DNA from: Stenotrophomonas koreensis
Lineage (GTDB): Bacteria > Pseudomonadota > Gammaproteobacteria > Xanthomonadales > Xanthomonadaceae
Direction of reading: 5' to 3'
DNA length: 64,000 bases
Assembly: GCF_001431525.1 (NCBI RefSeq)
Contig: NZ_LDJH01000001.1
Coordinates: 1 to 64,000 of the forward strand
The notes beneath the pieces were generated by a model. It saw only the letters and a program-made list of their open reading frames with translations, did not search any database and was not told where the DNA came from. This document shows positions 35,594-42,329 of the stretch, piece after piece; the first letter of the stretch is position 1; every line of letters starts with the position of its first letter. Both the position numbers and the translations under genes were made by a program.

Positions 35594-36618
35594 ATCCATC
35601 CACTGCACCGGCCTGGCCAGCGGCGCTGTACCAGCACTGGTACGCCATTGCCCGGCTGGACCGGCTGCGCCGCAAGCCGCTGGCGATCACCCTGCTGGAC
35701 CGGCACTTCGTGATTGCGCCGGATCAACACGGCGGCTGGTTCGCACTGGAAGACCGCTGCCCGCACCGCCAGCTGGCGCTGTCGGCCGGTTGCCTGCGCG
35801 ATGGCCAGCTGCAGTGCCCCTACCACGGCTGGCGGTTTGATTCGGAAGGCCGGCTCAGCGCGCTGCCCGGGCATGACCCGCAGCAACCGCTGCCGCCGAT
35901 CCGGGTGCCGGCCTTCCCGCTGCAGGCCCACGATGGCCTGCTCTGGCTGCGCCCCGCCAGCAGTGGCGCGCCGCTGCCACCGGCGCTGGCGCTGGAACTG
36001 GAGCCGGCGCAACGGCGCTTCCTGTGGCAGGCGCAGTGGCGCGGCCATGTGCTGGAGGTGATGGAAAACTTCCTCGATGCGCTGCACACCCACTACGTGC
36101 ATGCCGGCTGGCTGCGCCGCGATGGCCAGCGCCGTCCCACCGAAGTCGAGCTGCAGGTGGCCGGGGACCGGGTACGGGTCGACTACCGTGGCCAGCCCGC
36201 GCAGAGCGGGCTGGTCTGGCGCCTGTTCGAGTCAGCGCGCAGTGGCGAGAGCGCGCACTTCCAGCTGCCCGGCAGCACCCGCCTGCAGTACGACTACCGC
36301 AACGGCGCGCGTGCCTGCGTCAGCCTGCATTTTTCCCCGGTCGATGCCCGCAACACCCGCATCCTGGCCACCTTCCACATCCACGGCCGCTGGGCGCCGC
36401 GCTGGGCGGTGCGCGCCCTGCTGTGGCCGCTGCTGGCCCATGTCGGCCGCCAGGACGCGGCGATCCTGGCCGCGCAGCAGGACAACATGGACCGCTTTCC
36501 CGGCCGCCGCCCGGCACGCATGCACAGCGATGTGCTGCGCCCGCTGCTGGAGGACTGGTGGCTGCACGGGCGCGCACCCGATCCTGCCCACGCGCGTGAA
36601 CTCACCCTCTGGCTGTGA
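35590..36618 (+). CDS. Rieske [2Fe-2S] non-heme iron oxygenase
   Basis: A 342-residue single-component-sized oxygenase. The Rieske cluster ligands are Cys57/His59 (DRCPHRQLAL) and Cys76/His79 (QCPYHGWRFDSEG). The mononuclear iron site is present as Asp163, His166 and His171 in ENFLDALHTHYVHAG, matching the D-x2-H-x4-H pattern; a further Asp may lie in AAQQDNMDRFP. It is similar in size to ring-hydroxylating, choline or amine monooxygenases. No ferredoxin or reductase gene is adjacent, so electrons must come from elsewhere. Last gene of the operon; its 3' end overlaps the convergent EAL gene by 17 bases. Confidence 0.88.
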   Translation: MNPSTAPAWPAALYQHWYAIARLDRLRRKPLAITLLDRHFVIAPDQHGGWFALEDRCPHRQLALSAGCLRDGQLQCPYHGWRFDSEGRLSALPGHDPQQPLPPIRVPAFPLQAHDGLLWLRPASSGAPLPPALALELEPAQRRFLWQAQWRGHVLEVMENFLDALHTHYVHAGWLRRDGQRRPTEVELQVAGDRVRVDYRGQPAQSGLVWRLFESARSGESAHFQLPGSTRLQYDYRNGARACVSLHFSPVDARNTRILATFHIHGRWAPRWAVRALLWPLLAHVGRQDAAILAAQQDNMDRFPGRRPARMHSDVLRPLLEDWWLHGRAPDPAHARELTLWL

Positions 36619-39541
36619 GTGTGGCCAGCCACTGCAGGACATCGTCCAAGCTCATCGGCCGGCTGAGCAGGTAGCCCTGCAGCTGGTCACAGTCGTGGGC
36701 CTGCAACCACTGGCGCTGGCCTTCGGTTTCCACCCCTTCGGCGATCACCTCCAGCTCCAGGCTGTGGCCCAGCGACAGCAAGGCGCGGCAGATGGCCGCA
36801 TTGCGCGGGTTGGTCTCGACATCGGCGACAAAGCTGCGGTCGATCTTCAGCGCATCCAGCGGCAGGTGCTGCAGGTAGGACATCGAGGAGAAACCGGTAC
36901 CGAAATCATCCAGCGCGATCTTGATCCCGCGCTCGTGCAGCCGCTGCATGGTCTGCAGGCCACGCTCCGGGTCCCGCATCAGGCCGCTTTCGGTCAACTC
37001 CACCTGCAGCGCCTGGGTCGGAATGCCGGCGTCCTCGCAGGCACGGCTGAACTCACCGACCAGGTCGTCGTTGAAGAACTGCACCGCCGAGACATTGACC
37101 GCGACACTGACCTCGCGCCAGCCGGCGTTGGCCAGCACACGCTGCGCCCGTGCCGCGGCACGGATCACCCAGCGCCCGAGCGCGATCATCTGCCCGGTGT
37201 CTTCGGCCAGGCTGATGAACTCGCCAGGCATGATCGAGCTGCCATCGGCCTGCGGCCAGCGCAGCAGGGCCTCCAGCATCACCGGCCGGGTGTCACTGGC
37301 ACGGCAGATCGGCTGGAAATACAGCTCGAACTCGCCCTGCTCGATCGCGCTGTGGATGCGCGCGGCCATGTGCAGGCGGGCGGTCAGGCGCTGCGCCACC
37401 GCCTCGTCGTAATACTTGATCAACACACCATCGGCGCGCGCGGCGTGGGCGGCCTGCGCGGCCCGTGCCATCACCGTATCGGCCGGCAGGCGGTTGTCGG
37501 TGCAGCTGTCCACACCGATATGCGCCTGCAGCTGATGGAACGATTCCGGCCCTCGGATCGGCTCGCTGACCACCTCGGCCAGATGCTCCAGCACATGTTC
37601 CAGGTCGTAACGGCCCTTGATGGCGAGGATGAAGTCCTCGCCGGGCTGGTAGGCCAGCAGCCCATAGCGCCCGGCCAGCCCGCCCAGGCGGGCCGCAACC
37701 GTGCGCAGCACCTGCTCGCCGATGTCCTGGCCCAGGGTGTCACCCACCAGCTGCAGGCCGCGCAGCTGGACATGGGCGATCGCATACGGACGGTCACGCA
37801 TGTCCAGGGTATCGGCCAGCGCACGCCGGGTCAGCAGCCCGGTTTCCGGATGGTGGCTGGCGCGGTAGGCCAGGTCACGCTCGTAGGCCAGCCGCTCGGT
37901 GACATCCACCGCCAGCACCAGGCAGGCATCGTGGCCGGCAAATTCCAGCCGCGCGGTCTGCTCCTGCACCGACAGCAGGCTGCCATCCTTGCGTTGGTGG
38001 GTACGTACCCGCGATTCGCGCAGCACGCCGCGCTGGATCAGGCTGATGGTTTCGCGCAGCTCGGCCCAGTCCTCCGGCGGCCGGATGTCGAGCACGGTCA
38101 TCGCCAGCAGCTCATCGCGCGAATAGCCGTAGCGCTCCACCGCGGCCTGGTTGATCTCCAGAAAGCGCAGGGTATCCAGGTCAAACAGCCAGAACGGCAC
38201 CGGGTTGCGTTCAAACAGGATGCGGAACTGGCGTTCGGCCTCGCGCGCGCGCTCCTGCGCCTGTACCCGCTCGGTCACATCCACCGCTGCCCCGGTCATG
38301 TAGCCACTGCCATCGGCCACCCGCTCACCACGCACCGACAGCCAGCGGATCACGCCGCCGGGAAACACCAGCCGGAACATCAGGTCCAGCGGCTGCTCAC
38401 CGGCCCAGGCCAGCTGCCAGCTGCGCCGTACAATGCTTACATCCAGGTGATGGACGCGCTCGAAGACCTCGCTCAACGGCGCCGAGTTGCGGTCCAGGCC
38501 GAACACCTGTGCGGCGCTGTGGCCCCAGTGCAGGGTCTGCGCATTGGCCGTCCAGGTGCTGACCCGGCCGATCTTGTTGGCCAGCGCCAGCTCGGCCGAG
38601 CCGGCGCGGATCTCCTTGGCCAGGCGCTGCTGCTGCAGGTGGGCATTGCGGATGGCGTACAGCAGGTAAGCCACGCCGATCAGGTAGATCAGATAGATCA
38701 ACAACGCCCCGGCCACATAGCGCCACCAGCCGACCAGGGCCTCGTCGCGGGCACGTGCGGTGACCACGGTCAGTGGCAGCTGCGGGGTGTGCATCACCGC
38801 GACGATGCGCACCACCTCGTCGGCAAACACCTGCTGGCCGTGCAGCGCCTGCGGGTATTGCGCCCGCGGCTGGGACCAATAGCCAAGCTCACGGCCCAGC
38901 AAGCGCGGACCGCGGCTGTCGGCCAGCACCAGGCCGGCACGATCCAGCAGCAGCTGCACGCCACCGGCGCCGAGCAGATCATCGGCCACCAGCGCCTGCA
39001 TCTGGCTGCCACGCAGCCGGGCCAGCAGCCAGCGGCCGGCATCGATGCGCAGGGCCAGCGGCAATTGCCAGCTGTTGTCGCTGCGGGCCTGCAACGGGCC
39101 GATATACAGCGCCGAATCGCCCATCAGGTTGGCCGGGATGGCCCAGTCATAAAAATCCGGATCGCCGCGGCTGCCGGCCAGCAGCTGCCCGCTGTCGTCC
39201 ACCACCGACCAATCCACCATCTCCGGGTTGCGCCCGGCCGTCTGCTCCAGGATCTGCTCCAGCAGCGGCCGCTGCAGCGCGGTGCTGCCCAGCACCTGCT
39301 GTAGCTGCAGCATCTGGTTGTGCACGCTGGTCATCGCCCGCTGGGTGGAATCCAGCCGCTGCCGCAACAGCTGATGGGTGGATTGCGCCTGCAGGCTGGC
39401 CTGGCGCTGCATCGAGGACAGACGTACCTGGCGGTCAACCCCAAGCATCAGCGCAAACGCCGCCGCCAGCACCACGGCGACCACCGCCCCTGCGCTGGCC
39501 ACTACCCGCATCTGTTGTTTGTAGGCTTGCTGCCCGGGCAT
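36602..39541 (-). CDS. Membrane sensor c-di-GMP phosphodiesterase (periplasmic sensor, PAS, degenerate GGDEF, EAL)
   Basis: A 979-residue protein. Start 39541 is supported by AGGGGAAG upstream. Order: transmembrane helix 12-34, periplasmic sensor region to about 275, transmembrane helix 276-298 (GALLIYLIYLIGVAYLLYAI), two PAS/PAC modules (about 318-545), GGDEF (about 560-700) whose signature is degenerate (LAYQPGEDFILAI), and EAL (about 735-965). EAL residues needed for catalysis all appear: LEALLRW, VNVSAVQFFND, ELTESGL, IALDDFGTGFSSM, LKIDRSFV, IAEGVETEGQ, LQGYLLSRPM. So it should hydrolyse c-di-GMP, with the GGDEF part regulatory. Confidence 0.9.
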   Translation of the reverse strand: MPGQQAYKQQMRVVASAGAVVAVVLAAAFALMLGVDRQVRLSSMQRQASLQAQSTHQLLRQRLDSTQRAMTSVHNQMLQLQQVLGSTALQRPLLEQILEQTAGRNPEMVDWSVVDDSGQLLAGSRGDPDFYDWAIPANLMGDSALYIGPLQARSDNSWQLPLALRIDAGRWLLARLRGSQMQALVADDLLGAGGVQLLLDRAGLVLADSRGPRLLGRELGYWSQPRAQYPQALHGQQVFADEVVRIVAVMHTPQLPLTVVTARARDEALVGWWRYVAGALLIYLIYLIGVAYLLYAIRNAHLQQQRLAKEIRAGSAELALANKIGRVSTWTANAQTLHWGHSAAQVFGLDRNSAPLSEVFERVHHLDVSIVRRSWQLAWAGEQPLDLMFRLVFPGGVIRWLSVRGERVADGSGYMTGAAVDVTERVQAQERAREAERQFRILFERNPVPFWLFDLDTLRFLEINQAAVERYGYSRDELLAMTVLDIRPPEDWAELRETISLIQRGVLRESRVRTHQRKDGSLLSVQEQTARLEFAGHDACLVLAVDVTERLAYERDLAYRASHHPETGLLTRRALADTLDMRDRPYAIAHVQLRGLQLVGDTLGQDIGEQVLRTVAARLGGLAGRYGLLAYQPGEDFILAIKGRYDLEHVLEHLAEVVSEPIRGPESFHQLQAHIGVDSCTDNRLPADTVMARAAQAAHAARADGVLIKYYDEAVAQRLTARLHMAARIHSAIEQGEFELYFQPICRASDTRPVMLEALLRWPQADGSSIMPGEFISLAEDTGQMIALGRWVIRAAARAQRVLANAGWREVSVAVNVSAVQFFNDDLVGEFSRACEDAGIPTQALQVELTESGLMRDPERGLQTMQRLHERGIKIALDDFGTGFSSMSYLQHLPLDALKIDRSFVADVETNPRNAAICRALLSLGHSLELEVIAEGVETEGQRQWLQAHDCDQLQGYLLSRPMSLDDVLQWLATLTARG

Positions 39542-39923
39542 TCAGACTTCCCCTGGATGCAGCATGCAGCTGCGACGGATTTCAATGGCCAACGGGGCCT
39601 AGCATGCACGAGGGCCGCTACAACCGGAACCCCGCCCGGGGCTGGCAAACCCGGTGAGCCGTCCTTCCCCGGTGCTGCGCGGTTTCACAAGGCCTTAGCA
39701 ATTGCAGCGCTTGCCGCGCCTTGTGTGCAGCTGCACAACAAATTGTCCTTTTTTACCGATTTTCCCGGCAGTAACCGCTGTCGCGCCGCAGCACGCAAGG
39801 CCGGCAACCGCCAACCGGATCAAGGCACCGTTGCGTCCGTGCCGCGACAGGCGCACAACCTTGTCCATGCCGTCGCTGGAGCCACCGCGGCGGCCCTTGA
39901 GCCAGTTGCAGAAGGAGTAAGCC
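39542..39923. other. Intergenic region upstream of the membrane protein gene
   Basis: 382 bp with no credible gene; short ORFs here lack family features. The middle part (39700-39780) is less GC-rich and carries the TTGTG-N8-CACAA dyad and a T6 run at 39750-39755, so it is probably regulatory for one or both divergent genes. Confidence 0.5.
39721..39738. promoter_or_regulatory. Dyad TTGTG-N8-CACAA, candidate operator
   Basis: TTGTG (39721-39725) and CACAA (39734-39738) flank an 8-base centre; the inner 14 bases 39724-39737 are a perfect palindrome. The half-sites resemble CRP/Clp-type TGTG/CACA, with spacing two bases longer than the usual N6. It lies between the divergent EAL and membrane-protein genes. 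Confidence 0.35.
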
Positions 39924-40526
39924 ATGATTGCCTTGTTCAAAGGTCTGGGGTTGCTGCTGCAGGACAACGAGCTGTACCGCGCCCCGTTCGAAAAACAGCT
40001 CGCCCACTGGAAAGCCAAAAGCGAGGCGCAGCTGCATGAGGAAGTCGAGCTGCTGGCCCGGGCCAAATGCCAATGGCTGATCGCCTCGATCGTGCTCTGG
40101 CAGGCCTCGGCGCTGCTGATCCTGGGCCTGATCACCAACTACCTGTGGCGCGATGATTTCCACATCACCTTTACCCGGGTGGTGATCGTGTTCGGTTCCT
40201 GGGTCTCGATCCTGTTCGTGATCTGGTTCATGGCCAACATGTTCGACCATACCGCCGGTTTCGAGCGCTGGATGAAGGCCTTCAACAGCCGCGCGCGGGT
40301 CAGCCGCGATGCCGACAGTGTCGAGGAAGTGGCCCAGGCACTGGAAATGGCGCGCCAGTACCCGGAAGTGATGGACTACAAGCAGGAAGTGATGTCCAAG
40401 CGCGAGCTGCGCCATGAGGACATCCGGATCATGCGCGAGCTGGGCCGGATCCGGCAGCACTCGGCGCTGGTGGTGCAGCTCAACCAGATGGGCGACCGCA
40501 ACCTGCGCCTGCAGCCGGCGTTCTAG
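39924..40526 (+). CDS. Uncharacterised inner-membrane protein with cytoplasmic helical domain
   Basis: A 200-residue protein I do not recognise. A GAAGGAG ribosome site precedes the ATG. Residues 1-45 are amphipathic (FEKQLAHWKAKSEAQLHEEV), two transmembrane helices lie at about 50-71 (WLIASIVLWQASALLILGLI) and 86-107 (VVIVFGSWVSILFVIWFMA), then a charged helical C-terminus (MDYKQEVMSKRELRHEDIRI). Monocistronic with a strong terminator downstream. Its divergent neighbour is the EAL phosphodiesterase gene. No enzyme motif seen. Confidence 0.72.
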   Translation: MIALFKGLGLLLQDNELYRAPFEKQLAHWKAKSEAQLHEEVELLARAKCQWLIASIVLWQASALLILGLITNYLWRDDFHITFTRVVIVFGSWVSILFVIWFMANMFDHTAGFERWMKAFNSRARVSRDADSVEEVAQALEMARQYPEVMDYKQEVMSKRELRHEDIRIMRELGRIRQHSALVVQLNQMGDRNLRLQPAF

Positions 40527-40550
40527 CCCCGCCGCAGGCGTGGCCCAACA

Positions 40551-40579
40551 ACAACGGGGCGCCACTGGCGCCCCGTTGT
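40551..40579. terminator. Terminator between convergent membrane-protein and M28 peptidase genes
   Basis: Thirteen-base arms (40551-40563 with 40567-40579, arm ACAACGGGGCGCC) and a 3-base loop, followed by GTGTTG. It is 24 bases after one stop and 21 before the other, suited to bidirectional termination. Confidence 0.8.
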
Positions 40580-40600
40580 GTGTTGACCGCTCAACCGCGC

Positions 40601-42250
40601 TTACTTGCGCTGCGCATCGCTGGCCCGGCGCAGCGGGCCGAACTCCGAGCTGGCGCCCCAGGCCGGCCACTGCCGCGAATTGGCCAGCTCGCTGCCCAGG
40701 GTGTAGAGGATTTCCAGGTCACGTGCCGCACCGGTGAAGGTCCAGGCCGGGTCCCACTCGTCGGCCTGCTGGTGGTAGCGCTGGGTGTTGTACGCGGCCG
40801 AGGCGGCGCGACCGGCCTCCAGCCCACCTTCCACCCAGTCCTGGCCGGCGCCGAAGGACACCGCCGGCACCCCGCGCTTGGCAAACGGGAAGTGGTCGGA
40901 ACGGAAGAACAGCCCGGCCTCGGGCTTGCTGTCCGGGGTGTAACGCACGCCCCAGCGGCCAGCCACCGCGACCAGCTGGTCCAGCAGCTGCACATCGGCC
41001 TTGCCGTAGATGCCGAAATCGCGTGACGGGCCCATCGTCGCGGCGCCATCCATGTTGATCACCGCCACCGTGGTTTCCAGCGGATACAGCGGGTTGTTGG
41101 CGTAGTACTCCGAGCCCAGCAGCCCCTTTTCCTCGGCGGTCACCGCCAGGAACACCACCGAGCGCTGCGGCCGCTGCCCGGCCATCCAGCCGCGGGCCAG
41201 TTCCAGCATCGCCGCGGTGCCACTGGCATTGTCGACCGCGCCGTTGAAGATCCGGTCACCACGCGCGTCCGGCTCACCGACCCCGATGTGGTCCCAGTGT
41301 GCCGAATACACCACGGTTTCCTCCGGGTGGGTGCTGCCTTCGATCCGGCCGACCACGTTGTGGGAGACGATCTGCTTGCGGTTGACCGCGTAATCGGCCG
41401 AGAAGGTCTGCCCGCCCAGCTCGACCGGGCGGAACTGGCGGGTCTGCGCGGCGGCCTTGAGCTGCTCGAAATCCAGCCCGGCATCGGCAAACAGCTGCAC
41501 CGCCAGCTCGCGCTGGATCCAGCCTTCCAGCGGCACATGTGCCTGCGCCGGATCGGCTCGCACCACATCGAACATGGTGTTGCCGTTGGAGCCGGCCACC
41601 GTCGCCCACCCGTAGGAGGCCGGCGCGGTTTCGTGCACGATCAGCACCCCGGCCGCGCCCTGGCGGGCGGCTTCCTCGAACTTGTAGGTCCAGCGCCCGT
41701 AGTAGGTCATGCCCTTGCCGTCGAAGTCGCCCTGGCCGCTTTCAAAGTCGGCGTCGTTGATCAGCACGACCATGACCTTGCCCTTCAGGTCCACGCCCTT
41801 GAAGTCGTCCCAGTCGCGTTCCGGGGCGTGCTGGCCGTAGCCGACGAACACCAGCGGAGCATCAACCAGGCGCACATGACTGCTGCCGTCCTGGGCCGCA
41901 CGCACGGTGATCTGCTCGCGCTGGGTCAGCGCGCGGTGGGCACCGGGCTTGCCGATGGACAGCACCGGGGTGCCGACGATGTCGCTCATCATCAACGGCA
42001 CCGCCTGGGTCCACAGCCGCTTGCCGTCGACCAGGTCGCCGCCGGGCTGGACACCCGCCTCGGCCAGCGCCGCCGACAGGTAGGCGATGGTGCGGCGCTC
42101 GCCCTCGGTGGCCGGCGAACGGCCCTCGTAGGCATCGGAGGACAGTTCGCGCACGTCGGCACTGATGCGCGCCGGGTCAAACACCGGGGTGGCGGCCAGC
42201 ACGGCCGTGGAAAGGGACAGCGCCACGGCGCCGGCAAGCAGTCGTTTCAC
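40601..42250 (-). CDS. M28 family metallopeptidase (aminopeptidase-like), exported
   Basis: A 549-residue zinc peptidase. The GTG at 42250 is chosen because GAGG lies seven bases upstream and it leads straight into a signal peptide (LLAGAVALSLSTAVLA-ATP). A PA-type insert domain follows (GKVMVVLINDADFESGQGDF, AAGVLIVHE) and then the M28 catalytic domain with zinc ligands in SAHWDHIGVG and GAVDNASGTAAMLEL, the catalytic Glu in FLAVTAEEKGLLGSEYYA, and a later RSDHFPFAKRGVPAV with His ligand. Probably a periplasmic aminopeptidase scavenging peptides. Confidence 0.9.
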   Translation of the reverse strand: MKRLLAGAVALSLSTAVLAATPVFDPARISADVRELSSDAYEGRSPATEGERRTIAYLSAALAEAGVQPGGDLVDGKRLWTQAVPLMMSDIVGTPVLSIGKPGAHRALTQREQITVRAAQDGSSHVRLVDAPLVFVGYGQHAPERDWDDFKGVDLKGKVMVVLINDADFESGQGDFDGKGMTYYGRWTYKFEEAARQGAAGVLIVHETAPASYGWATVAGSNGNTMFDVVRADPAQAHVPLEGWIQRELAVQLFADAGLDFEQLKAAAQTRQFRPVELGGQTFSADYAVNRKQIVSHNVVGRIEGSTHPEETVVYSAHWDHIGVGEPDARGDRIFNGAVDNASGTAAMLELARGWMAGQRPQRSVVFLAVTAEEKGLLGSEYYANNPLYPLETTVAVINMDGAATMGPSRDFGIYGKADVQLLDQLVAVAGRWGVRYTPDSKPEAGLFFRSDHFPFAKRGVPAVSFGAGQDWVEGGLEAGRAASAAYNTQRYHQQADEWDPAWTFTGAARDLEILYTLGSELANSRQWPAWGASSEFGPLRRASDAQRK

Positions 42251-42329
42251 ACAGACCTCGTCTTCATCAGGCAACACCGGCCAGTGTAGTGCAGGCCGGC
42301 GCCGCCCCACCCCTGCCCATGGTCAGGGG

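Noticed and set aside
36077-39304. 1075-codon plus-strand ORF opposite the EAL gene
   Set aside because: Composition is His/Gln/Arg-rich with no family motif; the minus-strand frame encodes clear PAS, GGDEF and EAL domains. It is an antisense shadow caused by high GC.
39702-39920. 72-codon ORF upstream of the membrane protein gene
   Set aside because: Cys/Pro/Arg-rich with no conserved motif, and it covers the likely promoter and dyad.
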